Assembly: GCF_003996985.1 (NCBI RefSeq)
Contig: NZ_RJJX01000004.1
Location: forward strand, 142,359-206,358
Length of the DNA stretch: 64,000 nt
Direction of reading: 5' to 3'
DNA from: Ancylomarina longa
GTDB lineage: Bacteria > Bacteroidota > Bacteroidia > Bacteroidales > Marinifilaceae
Shown here piece by piece: positions 45,626 to 55,201 of this stretch (positions are counted from its first letter, which is position 1; the number at the start of each line of letters is the position of its first letter). The position numbers were made by a program, and so were the translations under genes. Under the pieces are notes generated by a model. The model was not told the DNA's origin, searched no databases, and was given only the letters and a program-made list of their open reading frames with translations.

Positions 45626-45670
45626 AATCCGTCATTCCAATTGAAAATTCTTAAGGGAATGGCGGATTTT
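45626..45670. terminator. Shared terminator between convergent genes
   Basis: AATCCGTCATTCC (45626-45638) pairs with GGAATGGCGGATT (45656-45668) with one T-G pair; a T-run follows on the plus strand. It ends at the stop codon of the minus-strand acetyltransferase gene. Confidence 0.75.
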
Positions 45671-46251
45671 CATTTCACCTCTTCCAATCGCACCATGGCA
45701 TAAATCAATTGATCTTTCAGCTTTCCATTTTTGTAAATTGCCATTTTCTGTATGGATTCAAGAATAAAACCAGCTTTTTCCAGTACCCTGCAGGAGGCAT
45801 TATTTCCTTCAAAAACATAGGCAAATAATCTCACGATATTCAGATTTAAAAATGCATATTCTACCATTTGTTTCACTGCTTTAGTCATAATGCCTTTGTT
45901 CCAATAATCCTCTCCAAGCCAATAACCAAGTTCGGCTGATTTTCGGTAAACATCATCCTTTATTTCCACCCCAACACACCCAATCACTTCCTCATTCACA
46001 ACAATTGCCAACTGTACCCCATTCACTCCGCAATTTGCATATTGAATCCAATGGGAAGCATCAACGAATGTATAGGGAGAGGGAAAACTATCTCTTAAAA
46101 ATTTTGCAATATTCTTATTGTTGGCATGCTTTACAATGGCTTGTGCATCACCAGATTTCCACTTTCGTAATATAAATTTTTGTTTATCCACGGGCTGTGC
46201 AAGCTTGTTTTTCGTAATATACAAGTTCTGTAAAAAACCTGACAGAACCAT
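45670..46251 (-). CDS. GNAT-family N-acetyltransferase (RimJ/RimL type)
   Basis: 193 residues. GNAT fold: FILRKWKSGDAQAIVKHANN at the start, ELGYWLGEDYWNKGIMTKAV covering the acetyl-CoA pyrophosphate loop, and VFEGNNASCRVLEKAGF, which is the standard motif B of the RimJ/RimL group. Substrate (ribosomal protein, amino acid or antibiotic) cannot be told. Monocistronic. Confidence 0.88.
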   Translation of the reverse strand: MVLSGFLQNLYITKNKLAQPVDKQKFILRKWKSGDAQAIVKHANNKNIAKFLRDSFPSPYTFVDASHWIQYANCGVNGVQLAIVVNEEVIGCVGVEIKDDVYRKSAELGYWLGEDYWNKGIMTKAVKQMVEYAFLNLNIVRLFAYVFEGNNASCRVLEKAGFILESIQKMAIYKNGKLKDQLIYAMVRLEEVK

Positions 46252-46310
46252 ATAAAAAGAAAAAAGCCACCCTATTTCTAAGGCAGCTCCTATTATCAGA
46301 TTCGAAATCC

Positions 46311-46721
46311 TTATTCTTCTGTATTTTCTTCTTTCGCTTTGGCATCCTCCAACAATCCATTCTCCTGCAATAAATTATACCATTGGAAGATTTTTTTCAT
46401 ATCCGAAACATAAACACGATCTTCATCATAATTAGGAAGAATCGCACCCATATAAGCTTTTAAGTCATTTCCTGAAGCTTTATGACTAATGGCCTTCTCG
46501 CCGTTTTCCTTTTCCTTTATGCTTACAAAAACATCTGTCAATGGCACATCACCTTCATCAGTGAAAATGGCAATATCCTCTAACGCACTAATTTTTGAAG
46601 ACGCATAGGCAGGCATACGCTTTTTATCTATCAATGATTCCACGATTATGGCATTTTTTGAATTCGAAACCATTTTAAAAAGACCAGGATATCCTGATAT
46701 AGCTAATATTCCTTTCAACAT
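46311..46721 (-). CDS. DUF5606 family protein
   Basis: 136 residues, MLKGILAISGYPGLFKMVS at the start, followed by an alpha/beta segment with a helical C-terminal half (YVSDMKKIFQWYNLLQ) and an acidic tail. This small cytoplasmic protein is conserved throughout Bacteroidota and commonly annotated DUF5606; no activity is known. No signal peptide. Its neighbours give no hint of a role. Confidence 0.8.
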   Translation of the reverse strand: MLKGILAISGYPGLFKMVSNSKNAIIVESLIDKKRMPAYASSKISALEDIAIFTDEGDVPLTDVFVSIKEKENGEKAISHKASGNDLKAYMGAILPNYDEDRVYVSDMKKIFQWYNLLQENGLLEDAKAKEENTEE

Positions 46722-46811
46722 ATTTTCATTTTTTTATTTGGAAGCACAAATTTATAATTCCATTACATTTAATAAAACTATTTTTGAAAAATAGTTCAAA
46801 TTTCAATTAAA

Positions 46812-47531
46812 TTAAGCAAATCCCCGCTGTTTTTTGATCCTCTCAAAAGCTTCGCTCACCTTTTGAAATTTTTCTTTTGCAGCATTCTGTACATCTTCTC
46901 CCAGATAACTCACCTTATCGGGATGATATTTTACAGCCATTTTACGATAGGCTTTTTTAATCTCATCATCACTTGCATCTCCGGTCAAACCTAAAATTTT
47001 GTAACTGGAATCGGTAGATACCACAAACATAGATTTAATGGAAGCATAATCGCCCGATTGAATCCCCAAATAATAGGAAATCTTATCTATTAAAACCTGC
47101 TCAACACTTGAAATTATTCCATCAGCCTGGGCAATACCAAACAAAAAGTGCATTAACTGCAAACGAGAAGAATAATCCAGATTGTGTTGAATTTGTCTAC
47201 AAACTTCTTCAACAGGAATATTTTGCTTTAGCACATCCTTTAATAGGTTAATCGCCTCGCTGGCTCTTCCTGGTCCAAAGCTCTTAATAAAGTAGGTTTT
47301 TACGTAATCCAATTCCGATCGAACTACTTTTCCATCAGCCTTCATAACAGCGGCAACCAAAACCAGGAGACTCATTACAAAATCACCTTGTTGGGTTGCT
47401 CCTGCTCTGTGAACTGTTTCTATATCGACTGAATCAAATGCAGATCCCAGCATGAAGCCTAGCACTCCACCAATCGGACCTAAAAAAGCCCAACCTAAAC
47501 CTCCGGCGATCCATTTTCCGTATCTTGCCAT
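46812..47531 (-). CDS. TerB/DnaJ-domain protein (DjlA-like)
   Basis: 239 residues. A Gly-rich hydrophobic N-terminus (residues 9-30) may insert in the membrane, followed by a TerB-type helical domain (about 45-150, with [19 protein letters not shown] and [14 protein letters not shown]) and a C-terminal J domain (about 175-237) containing the HPD motif in [11 protein letters not shown]. The layout matches DjlA-type co-chaperones, which stimulate DnaK ATPase at a particular site. Monocistronic. Confidence 0.88.
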   Translation of the reverse strand: MARYGKWIAGGLGWAFLGPIGGVLGFMLGSAFDSVDIETVHRAGATQQGDFVMSLLVLVAAVMKADGKVVRSELDYVKTYFIKSFGPGRASEAINLLKDVLKQNIPVEEVCRQIQHNLDYSSRLQLMHFLFGIAQADGIISSVEQVLIDKISYYLGIQSGDYASIKSMFVVSTDSSYKILGLTGDASDDEIKKAYRKMAVKYHPDKVSYLGEDVQNAAKEKFQKVSEAFERIKKQRGFA

Positions 47532-47650
47532 TTTCTGATATTATAATTTAATCTTCGCTTTATTCCACGAATTCACAAAGAAAACAAAAGATGAGTAAAT
47601 AGAAAATCTCCTTTAGAAAATTTCTATGCAGTTAACAAAAATTAACAGGT

Positions 47651-48244
47651 TTAAGATTTGGATAAACTGCGAAGGAAAGCATCAATCTTTATCACTTGTG
47701 GTAACACCAATTCCAAATTATTAAAAATTACGTAGTCTGATTTCTCAATTTTAATACTTTCTTCTAATTGATTCTTCATTCGTTCCTCCACTAATTCTCT
47801 GGTGGTTAGATCCCGCTTAATAATCCGCTTAATTCGTATCTCCTTATCAGCGGTCACGGTAATAATCTTATCGAAAATTTTATACAATCCAGTATCAAAT
47901 AGAATCGCAGATTCCTGTATTACATATGGATATTTACTGTACTTTAAACACCAAGATGCAAAATCAGCCCGCACAACAGGATGCACAATTTCATTAACTT
48001 TCTGTAAAGCTTCTGGTTGGTTAAAAATGATCTTGGCAAGATATCCCCTATCCAGATTAGAATCAGAATCGAACACTTGTATGCCAAAATGCTGAATAAG
48101 TTGTTCCCGAATATCAGAATTGGTATTCATTAATTTCTTTGCTTTTAGATCGGCAATATAAACAGGAATATCAAGCAAAGTAAAAATCTTTGCAATCAAA
48201 GATTTACCAGTACCGATACCTCCTGTTAAACCAACTTTAAGCAT
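47651..48244 (-). CDS. coaE: Dephospho-CoA kinase
   Basis: 197 residues from ATG 48244 (MLKVGLTGGIGTGKS); a TTG further upstream is in frame but would precede the P-loop with unrelated sequence. Walker A GGIGTGKS, then the DIPVYIADLKAKKLM CoA-binding segment and the lid with IIKRDLTTRE. It catalyses the last step of CoA synthesis. It lies 25 bp downstream of the YbbR-like gene, as in other Bacteroidota. Confidence 0.93.
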   Translation of the reverse strand: MLKVGLTGGIGTGKSLIAKIFTLLDIPVYIADLKAKKLMNTNSDIREQLIQHFGIQVFDSDSNLDRGYLAKIIFNQPEALQKVNEIVHPVVRADFASWCLKYSKYPYVIQESAILFDTGLYKIFDKIITVTADKEIRIKRIIKRDLTTRELVEERMKNQLEESIKIEKSDYVIFNNLELVLPQVIKIDAFLRSLSKS

Positions 48245-48269
48245 ATTAATATATTTCGGATAATGAAGA

Positions 48270-49283
48270 TTACTGATCGGAATTTCTCTTCTCAATCAAA
48301 TAGGTAACACTCAGGGGATAATATCTTACATTAGAAACAAAATCAGGACTTCTGGTTAAGTCGACCTTTAGCCTATTCGTTTTACTCTTGACTGCATTTA
48401 AATAATCTACATGTAAATCAAAATGGTCTGCAGACACTGTTTCATATTTTTTTAAACCCACAAAATAAGATACTTTCACTTCTCCAGGAAATAAACGCAG
48501 GATAAGCGAATCGGGAAGATTTTCAACGTTGATTGGCACCATTTTTTGTGCCTCTGTAAAGCGTTCAACGGGAATACTAATCAGGACTTTCTTTTGCGAA
48601 AATTCGATCCCTGATATTGATTTTAATGATACTTTTTTTTGTGTATCCTTAGTAAGCTTTTCCAAAACTAGATTGTTGGTCTCCACACACTTCACACTAT
48701 CTAAAAAAGTCTCTGGCCCTCTAATTGTAATGCTATCAGGTTCCACTTTAATCGAATCACCCAACCTAAATTGATGTTCAAAATTGGTAATTACATTATA
48801 ATGAATTGCAACCTTTTTACTTAAGATAGGAGAAAACTCAAAATAAAGTGTATCAGGCTCAATAGAGAGCAATTTTATCTCTGAAGATATTTCATGCTCC
48901 AAACGACTGATCAATTGATTGGTTGGTAATGAATACTCAAAAATGGAACTATTGTTTATTCGATTATTTGTAAAATAATTAACATCGAAAGGATTCGTTA
49001 AAAAAGCAGAACTCAATTTATACTTAAGGATATCAAAACCAAAAGCGGATACCCGCAAATTAAGATAATTGGGTAATTTATTTACCAAGACCTTATCTTT
49101 AGGTAGGTTCACATACTCCACGGGATACTTTAAATTGGAAGTATATTCTTTACTCAAAGCATTCAAAAACCAGAAAATAGTTGAAACACCAACAAAAAAC
49201 AAATAGACTATGAGTTTTTTGTTAGATGTGACATTCTCCTTATTAAAGAGAGTTTTCAGTTTTTGTAGATCAATAATATTCAA
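48270..49283 (-). CDS. YbbR-like / CdaR-like membrane protein
   Basis: 337 residues, TTG start at 49283 (no internal ATG retains the membrane helix). One membrane helix (about 24-42), then extracytoplasmic YbbR-type beta repeats (PVEYVNLPKDKVL; SITIRGPETFLDSVK). In Firmicutes such proteins regulate diadenylate cyclase CdaA; in Bacteroidota they sit in the nusB-yajC-coaE block and their partner is less clear. A terminator-like hairpin separates it from yajC. Confidence 0.85.
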   Translation of the reverse strand: MNIIDLQKLKTLFNKENVTSNKKLIVYLFFVGVSTIFWFLNALSKEYTSNLKYPVEYVNLPKDKVLVNKLPNYLNLRVSAFGFDILKYKLSSAFLTNPFDVNYFTNNRINNSSIFEYSLPTNQLISRLEHEISSEIKLLSIEPDTLYFEFSPILSKKVAIHYNVITNFEHQFRLGDSIKVEPDSITIRGPETFLDSVKCVETNNLVLEKLTKDTQKKVSLKSISGIEFSQKKVLISIPVERFTEAQKMVPINVENLPDSLILRLFPGEVKVSYFVGLKKYETVSADHFDLHVDYLNAVKSKTNRLKVDLTRSPDFVSNVRYYPLSVTYLIEKRNSDQ

Positions 49284-49294
49284 GGTACAGATGT

Positions 49295-49328
49295 TTTAAA
49301 AACAGACTGTGCCCTTAAAGGCACAGTC
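49295..49328 (-). terminator. Terminator between yajC and the YbbR-like gene
   Basis: GACTGTGCC (49305-49313) with GGCACAGTC (49320-49328), followed on the minus strand by TGTTTTT. It may attenuate rather than stop transcription within the conserved cluster. Confidence 0.65.
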
Positions 49329-49336
49329 TCATTCAT

Positions 49337-49657
49337 TTATTTTTGAGCGACATCAGCCATATCTTTCACAACTGCTGCTTTATCAACTTTCAATCGATTT
49401 TGTCCTTCAACCTCAATAATAATTGCACGTTCCTGAATTTCAAGGATCTTACCATAAATACCTCCGGTAGTAACAATTTTATCTCCTTTTTTCAATTCTT
49501 CACGAAACTTTTTCAACTCTTTTTGTTTCTTCATTTGTGGACGAATCATAAAAAAGTAAAATACCACAATGATTAAAATCAAAGGTATAAAAGAAGTTAG
49601 TGGGCTTTGACCTTCTTGAGGTTGTCCCATCAATAAGATGTTTAATAAATTATTCAT
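49337..49657 (-). CDS. yajC: Preprotein translocase subunit YajC
   Basis: 106 residues. One membrane helix (about 22-42: FIPLILIIVVFYFFMIRPQ), then the conserved KKQKELKKFREELKKGDK and GGIYGKILEIQE of YajC. It is the accessory subunit of the SecDF-YajC complex, which assists protein export. The gene order nusB, DUF1573, yajC, ybbR, coaE is conserved in the phylum. Confidence 0.95.
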   Translation of the reverse strand: MNNLLNILLMGQPQEGQSPLTSFIPLILIIVVFYFFMIRPQMKKQKELKKFREELKKGDKIVTTGGIYGKILEIQERAIIIEVEGQNRLKVDKAAVVKDMADVAQK

Positions 49658-49714
49658 TTCAATTCAAAATTTAATGGTCTTCCTGACCGTTTTATATATG
49701 ATAAAGTTCTAAAT

Positions 49715-50173
49715 TCATTCGACTTGTGCAGTTATAATCAACTCTTTTGTGCCTTCAATCGTATTACAAAAAATTGTAATGGCTTTATATTGTATCCCCG
49801 ATCGACCTTTAGAATCGAATTGCACACTTAATTTTGCTTCTTCTCCTTGCTTTAATGGATATTTATCCCAATCCACAGCAGTACAACCGCAGCTAGTCTC
49901 GATATTTGAAATAATCAAATCAGCTTGCCCTGTATTTTTATAATAAAACTCACAAACAGCAATCTCACCTTCCGAAATCACCCCAAATTTATGTATTTCT
50001 TCAGTAAACTCAAATTTAGGATAACTTTTGGCTATTTCAGGATTTCTATTCTTATTGCTCTGCGTAGAGATTCCCTTTTCACTATTATTTCCACAAGCTC
50101 CAAGCAGAGTAGAATAACTGATTATCAAGAATAAGGTGAAATAAATTTTGGAATGATGCTTTAGACTATTCAT
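49715..50173 (-). CDS. DUF1573 lipoprotein
   Basis: 152 residues. Signal peptide with lipobox LLGAC (Cys27). The mature part is a single DUF1573 immunoglobulin-like beta sandwich: HKFGVISEGEIAVCEFYYKN, the hallmark SNIETSCGCTA with two Cys, and SVQFDSKGRSGIQ. The family is abundant in Bacteroidota envelopes and lacks a proven function. It lies between nusB and yajC. Confidence 0.9.
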   Translation of the reverse strand: MNSLKHHSKIYFTLFLIISYSTLLGACGNNSEKGISTQSNKNRNPEIAKSYPKFEFTEEIHKFGVISEGEIAVCEFYYKNTGQADLIISNIETSCGCTAVDWDKYPLKQGEEAKLSVQFDSKGRSGIQYKAITIFCNTIEGTKELIITAQVE

Positions 50174-50352
50174 TATTGCTAAATCTTCTACTCAAATTAA
50201 ATGGTTATAAACGGTAAATCCGATTCTAAAAAATCTCTTTAGAGAATAATAATCTACTTTTAAATCACAGTTAATCAGCAATTCAAAACAAGAACATCCT
50301 CTTCTTAAATGATTCCCAATTTACGTAAATTAGATGCACACAAAACTTAAAA

Positions 50353-50388
50353 ACAAAAAAAATGCGCAAAATTTTGTATTTACGCATT
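50353..50388 (-). terminator. Possible terminator below nusB
   Basis: AATGCG (50361-50366) with CGCATT (50383-50388); the minus strand continues into a U-run. Confidence 0.55.
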
Positions 50389-50410
50389 CCTTAATAATAT
50401 CTATAGTATC

Positions 50411-51361
50411 CTATTTTTCACCTACCAATCCCCGTCCAACTTTTTTAACGTCACCATTGGCCTTTAAATCCTTGATCATCTTATCTAAGATACCGTTAAT
50501 AAAATTGCTACTATTTTCGGTACTATAATACTTGGCAATTTCCAGATATTCATTGAAACTCACTTTTACCGGAATACTCTTAAACTCAAGAATCTCGGTT
50601 AACGCCAATTCCATGATTAAAATATCCATAAAAGCAATTCTATCCAACTCCCAATTTTTAGTATTTTGCTCTATTAAATCAAGATGCTCTTTGTGATGAA
50701 TTACAGCTTTCCGAAAAAGAGTCTTCATAAAATCCTCGTCATCTTTATCCTTAAACAAAGACATCAATGTGGTATTCCTATCGTCCGTCTCCTCAAAAGA
50801 CTTTATTGTCTTAATTACCATACTAATAATAAACTCGATTTCATCATTCCAATAAATACTCTTCTCCTCCATTTGAGAATAAAAGTCTTCATCTGCAGCT
50901 AATAAATTAGAATAAAATTTCTCAACAAATTTTTTATCCGCTTGATAGGAATTAGTATCCGATTCCATATAATTGATGAAGAGATCGGAGTGAATCAGCT
51001 TTTCAAACATTGATCTAACGAAATCCTCTTGATCTGTCCAAGTGATAGTATTAGTAGCTGCATAACCAGACAATTGGAGGTTATCTGCTAATTGCCTGAT
51101 TAACTTATTATCTACAAGCTTTGTATTGGGATTTAAATCCTCTTCGGTAGGAATAATTTTATTCTTTGCAGTTTCTATCTTCTTTTCTGCAAGGAAAGCC
51201 AAATCTACAATCAGTAAAAGTAAATAATGATATAAATCATATGCTTTTCCGACGCTGAAAAATAATTCCTTTTCAGCTTTAGCAATTGTGCGATCCTGAT
51301 TCTTGTAATACGCATACAGCAATTGCAACACTTTCACCCTGAGTAATCTTCTACTAATCAT
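50411..51361 (-). CDS. nusB: Transcription antitermination factor NusB
   Basis: 316 residues, about twice the E. coli length; the long form is normal in Bacteroidota. MISRRLLRVKVLQLLYAYYK at the start, and the NusB core lies at the C-terminus (ELALTEILEFKSIPVKVSFNEYLEIAKYYST). With NusE it binds boxA in rRNA leaders and prevents premature termination. First gene of the nusB-DUF1573-yajC block; 236 bp and a weak terminator separate it from the next gene. Confidence 0.93.
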   Translation of the reverse strand: MISRRLLRVKVLQLLYAYYKNQDRTIAKAEKELFFSVGKAYDLYHYLLLLIVDLAFLAEKKIETAKNKIIPTEEDLNPNTKLVDNKLIRQLADNLQLSGYAATNTITWTDQEDFVRSMFEKLIHSDLFINYMESDTNSYQADKKFVEKFYSNLLAADEDFYSQMEEKSIYWNDEIEFIISMVIKTIKSFEETDDRNTTLMSLFKDKDDEDFMKTLFRKAVIHHKEHLDLIEQNTKNWELDRIAFMDILIMELALTEILEFKSIPVKVSFNEYLEIAKYYSTENSSNFINGILDKMIKDLKANGDVKKVGRGLVGEK

Positions 51362-51646
51362 ACCTTTAAAGAACTTTACAAAATTGTTATTGTGGCTGCA
51401 AAATTAGTCGTTTTTTATTTGCCTGCAAGAAAAACAGTCATTTATCCAAAAAGATTTTTCTCACTACACTTTAATATTTTACATATTACAAACCAATCAA
51501 AATCAAAGCCATCTGTATGAAAAGGTTTGCATACTGATTTTAAATAACCCTTTTTTGTATAATAAATTACCCGAAAACAACAATTAGAACGTATATTTTT
51601 TTATTTTTGGATACAATATATAGAATAAATAAAAAATTTATTTGAA

Positions 51647-52033
51647 ATGGAAGGTTACGACAAAAAAGAAGGGTATAGTAGAAATAAACATGAAGAAATT
51701 TTCTCAAATGCGGTAAGAGCAGGAAAGAGAACCTATTTTTTCGATGTAAAAGCTACAAAGAAAAACGACTATTACTTAACAATTACTGAAAGCAAGAAAC
51801 GTTATGACAAGGAAGGAAACTTTAGTTTCGAAAAACACAAAATATTTTTATACAAAGAAGATTTTGACAAATTTTCTGAAGGTTTGATTAGTGCTATAGA
51901 TTTCATTAAAAATTCTAATTTAGAAGAACAGGCCGAGCCAATGAAACTGGAACAAAATGAATCTGCAGATATCATAGAAGGCTTGGAAACAGAAACTTTT
52001 TCAAATGTTGAATTTGAAGATCTGGCTGAATAA
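51647..52033 (+). CDS. PUR-family (DUF3276) nucleic-acid-binding protein
   Basis: 128 residues. A PUR-alpha type repeat (about 17-90): EEIFSNAVRAGKRTYFFDVKATKKNDYYLTITESKK, in two parts, with FEKHKIFLYKEDFDKF. The C-terminal 35 residues are acidic and probably disordered. PUR repeats bind single-stranded DNA or RNA. TATTTTTG at 51602-51609 may be the -7 box. Monocistronic, ending in a terminator at 52055. Confidence 0.85.
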   Translation: MEGYDKKEGYSRNKHEEIFSNAVRAGKRTYFFDVKATKKNDYYLTITESKKRYDKEGNFSFEKHKIFLYKEDFDKFSEGLISAIDFIKNSNLEEQAEPMKLEQNESADIIEGLETETFSNVEFEDLAE

Positions 52034-52054
52034 TCCTTAAATAAAATCTAATAG

Positions 52055-52083
52055 AAAGCTATTCATTTGAATGGCTTTTTTTT
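52055..52083 (+). terminator. Terminator of the PUR-family gene
   Basis: AAAGCTATTCA with TGAATGGCTTT (one T-G), two-base loop, then a T-run. Confidence 0.8.
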
Positions 52084-52367
52084 ATAACCATTTTTTATCC
52101 GGTATTAAGATTTTATAATAATTTTTAACCGCATCACTACATTATGAATCATCAGCTTTTTAGGTCAACCGAGAATATTACCTTCTATTAAAATACCAAT
52201 AAGTAGTGATTGCAAATGACCGTTATTTACTATACGTTTGACACGACTTAAATAACATCAAAGCATACAGACGGCAGTGGATATACAAATAAGGACTAAA
52301 AAACTTGAATTTTGCACTGAACACCTGTATTGTAACTAGTAGGGACATGAATAGAAATTCTTAACGA

Positions 52368-54878
52368 ATGAAGCTTTCTGAATTAACGAACAAACAAGAA
52401 GGAATAATAGTAAAGGTACTGGGACACGGAGCATTTCGAAAGAGAATAACTGAAATGGGATTCGTGAAAGGGAAAAAAGTTACGGTAATCAAGAATGCTC
52501 CTCTTAAAGATCCGGTAGAATATGAAATAATGGGATATGAAGTTTCTTTGCGTCGTTCAGAAGCTTCTCTTATTGAAGTAATCACCAGAGAAGAAGCCCA
52601 AAGTCTCAAAATAAATGGTTTCGAAGGAACCTTAAAAGATGACATTCTTAAAACCTCTGCAAAAAAGAAGGGTAAAAAGATTCAAGTTGCATTAGTTGGT
52701 AATCCTAATGCTGGCAAAACAACACTATTTAATTTTGCCTCGGGATCAAAAGAACATGTCGGCAATTACAGTGGTGTTACCGTAGATTCCAAACAAGCCA
52801 AAGTCAAACAAAATGGCTACTGTTTTGACATTACTGATCTTCCGGGAACTTATTCTTTAACTGCATACTCCCCCGAAGAACTTTATGTACGAAAATATAT
52901 TTTAGGTGAGCATCCGGATGTAGTTGTAAATGTTGTAGATGCCTCCAATCTTGAAAGGAATCTTTATCTAACCACACAACTTATCGATATGGATATTAAG
53001 GTAGTAATTGCCTTAAACATGTATGATGAACTTGAAAAAAATGGTGCAAGATTTAACCACAAAGCCCTTTCACAGATGCTGGGAATTCCAATCATTCCTA
53101 CTGTTAGTTCAAAAGGTACAGGAATCAAAGAATTATTTGATAAAATAGGTGAAGTATATGAAGACAAAGACCCAATTGTCAGACATATACATATCAACTA
53201 TGGTATTCCTGTTGAAAAATCTATTTCAAAAATTCAAAACGAAATCTCACAAGACAAAAAACTCTGTTCCTTAATATCGCCAAGATTTTTATCTATTAAA
53301 CTATTGGAAAATGATGAAAGTGCCAAAAATGCAATAAAAGAAAGTGATCGTTTTTTCAATATTAAAAAACATACTACAGAAGCCGTACAAACACTCGAAA
53401 AAGAATTTGGTGAGGTTTGCGAAACAGTAATTACAGATGCCAAATATGGTTTTATTGACGGAGCTTTAAAAGAAACATATCGCGAAAATCCAATTAAGAG
53501 AAGAAGGAAAACTACAATAATTGATACATTTTTAACACACAAACTATTCGGTTTTCCTATATTTTTTCTATTCATGTTTCTTACGTTTTACGCCACCTTT
53601 AATTTGGGTCAATATCCTATGGACTGGATAGATCAGGGTATCGCAGCATTAGGAAGCTTTATTAATCAGTATATGTCTAATGGCCCATTAAAAGACCTTA
53701 TTGTAGATGGTATTATAGGAGGTGTTGGTGGTGTAATTATTTTCCTACCAAACATTATGATTTTATTCTTCTTCATTTCCTTCATGGAAGATACAGGCTA
53801 CATGGCTCGTACCGCATTCATCATGGATAAGCTCATGCATAAAATTGGTTTACATGGAAAATCGTTTATTCCATTGGTAATGGGATTTGGCTGCAATGTG
53901 CCAGCTCTGATGTCGACAAGAACACTAGAGAATCGCAATGATCGAATTCTCACTATGCTAATCATACCTTTCATGTCCTGCAGTGCTCGGCTTCCTGTTT
54001 ACATTCTTATAATAGGAACCTTTTTTCCGGCAAATGCTAGTCTGGTTCTTTTCGGAATCTACATGCTGGGAATTTTATTAGCCATTATCTTTGCCAAAGT
54101 ATTTAAAGCCAGTTTCTTTAAATCAAAGGAAGCTCCATTTGTAATGGAACTACCTCCCTATCGTCTTCCGACTCTTAAAACAACCGCACGTCACATGTGG
54201 AATAAAGGTGCTCAATACCTTAAAAAAATGGGAGGTGTAATTCTATTTGCATCAATAATTATTTGGGCCTTAGGGTATTTTCCTCGTGAAGTAAAATACA
54301 CAAAAGACTACGATCAGCTTATCCACCAAACAAATCAGGAGTTTAAACAAAAAACTGCTAACGAGAAGGAGAACAGCATAGTTAAATCAAATGTAGTCGC
54401 AGAGCATCATGCTAGAATCAAGCAATTGCAAAATTCTAAATTGGAAGAAAAGCAACAAAACTCATATATTGGAAAAATAGGACATTTTGTAGCTCCAGTA
54501 CTTCACCCACTTGGATTTGATTGGAAAATGACCGTTAGCGTACTAACAGGAATTGCGGCAAAAGAGGTGGTTGTAAGCACAATGGGGGTTCTTTACCATG
54601 AAGGTAATGAAGCCACGGAGCTAAATGAAGGATTGCGAAATAAATTAAAGGAACAAGAGTTTACGGGTAATTACAGAAATGGTGAAAAAGTTTTTAACTC
54701 CTTATCTGCCTTATCCTTTCTCCTATTTATATTGATCTATTTCCCCTGTATTGCAGTGGTTGTTACCATTGTTAAAGAAGCCAATTGGAAGTGGGCTGCA
54801 TTTGTAGTTTTTTATACCACAGGATTAGCATGGATTATTTCTTTTATAACCTTTCAAATAGGTAATTTAATACTCTAA
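52368..54878 (+). CDS. feoB: FeoA-FeoB fusion, ferrous iron transporter
   Basis: 836 residues. Residues 1-75 are a FeoA SH3-like domain (MKLSELTNKQEGIIVKVLG, GHGAFRKRITEMGF); a Lys-rich linker leads to the FeoB G domain (about 105-270) with GNPNAGKTTLF (G1), DLPGTYS (G3) and NMYD (G4), then the GDI helices and a membrane domain with about 10 helices and the two Gate motifs (MEDTGYMARTAF; MGFGCNVPA). It imports Fe2+ across the inner membrane. FeoA fused to FeoB is usual in Bacteroidota. The Cys-rich partner follows 2 bp after the stop. Confidence 0.96.
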   Translation: MKLSELTNKQEGIIVKVLGHGAFRKRITEMGFVKGKKVTVIKNAPLKDPVEYEIMGYEVSLRRSEASLIEVITREEAQSLKINGFEGTLKDDILKTSAKKKGKKIQVALVGNPNAGKTTLFNFASGSKEHVGNYSGVTVDSKQAKVKQNGYCFDITDLPGTYSLTAYSPEELYVRKYILGEHPDVVVNVVDASNLERNLYLTTQLIDMDIKVVIALNMYDELEKNGARFNHKALSQMLGIPIIPTVSSKGTGIKELFDKIGEVYEDKDPIVRHIHINYGIPVEKSISKIQNEISQDKKLCSLISPRFLSIKLLENDESAKNAIKESDRFFNIKKHTTEAVQTLEKEFGEVCETVITDAKYGFIDGALKETYRENPIKRRRKTTIIDTFLTHKLFGFPIFFLFMFLTFYATFNLGQYPMDWIDQGIAALGSFINQYMSNGPLKDLIVDGIIGGVGGVIIFLPNIMILFFFISFMEDTGYMARTAFIMDKLMHKIGLHGKSFIPLVMGFGCNVPALMSTRTLENRNDRILTMLIIPFMSCSARLPVYILIIGTFFPANASLVLFGIYMLGILLAIIFAKVFKASFFKSKEAPFVMELPPYRLPTLKTTARHMWNKGAQYLKKMGGVILFASIIIWALGYFPREVKYTKDYDQLIHQTNQEFKQKTANEKENSIVKSNVVAEHHARIKQLQNSKLEEKQQNSYIGKIGHFVAPVLHPLGFDWKMTVSVLTGIAAKEVVVSTMGVLYHEGNEATELNEGLRNKLKEQEFTGNYRNGEKVFNSLSALSFLLFILIYFPCIAVVVTIVKEANWKWAAFVVFYTTGLAWIISFITFQIGNLIL

Positions 54879-54880
54879 GT

Positions 54881-55087
54881 ATGATAAATTTTCAATTAAT
54901 AGCAACATATATCATCGTAGGTTCCGCTGCATTTTATAGCATATACCAGTTTATAAAACTTATTCTGAAACAGGATACAAAATGTGGAGGATGCAGTAGT
55001 TGTAGTTTTAAAAATGAACTGAGAAAAAAGAAATTAACGACTAGTCTTATTCAAAAGAACCACAATTTTACATATATTAAAAATTAG
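54881..55087 (+). CDS. FeoB-associated Cys-rich membrane protein
   Basis: 68 residues. One membrane helix (about 5-25) followed by DTKCGGCSSCSFKNEL, the CxxCxxC motif of this family, and a basic tail. It starts 2 bp after the feoB stop codon, so it is translationally coupled. Proteins of this type are encoded next to FeoB in many Bacteroidota; they may hold or hand over iron, though this is unproven. Confidence 0.85.
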   Translation: MINFQLIATYIIVGSAAFYSIYQFIKLILKQDTKCGGCSSCSFKNELRKKKLTTSLIQKNHNFTYIKN

Positions 55088-55150
55088 AAATCACAATAAC
55101 CCTTGCAAACAAAGGGTGTCAAGAAATTTAATTCACATAATAACATAAAG

Positions 55151-55180
55151 AAAGGGGCAATATTTAGATATTGTCCCTTT
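55151..55180. terminator. Bidirectional terminator between feo and arc genes
   Basis: AAAGGGGCAATAT with ATATTGTCCCTTT (13 bp, one G-T), lying between the convergent feo and ornithine carbamoyltransferase genes. Confidence 0.8.
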
Positions 55181-55201
55181 CTATGTAATAAATATATTTC
55201 A

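Noticed and set aside
48270-51361. nusB-DUF1573-yajC-ybbR-coaE order as unusual
   Set aside because: It is a conserved housekeeping cluster of the phylum.
52368-55087. FeoA-FeoB fusion and Cys-rich partner as a novelty
   Set aside because: This arrangement is common in Bacteroidota.
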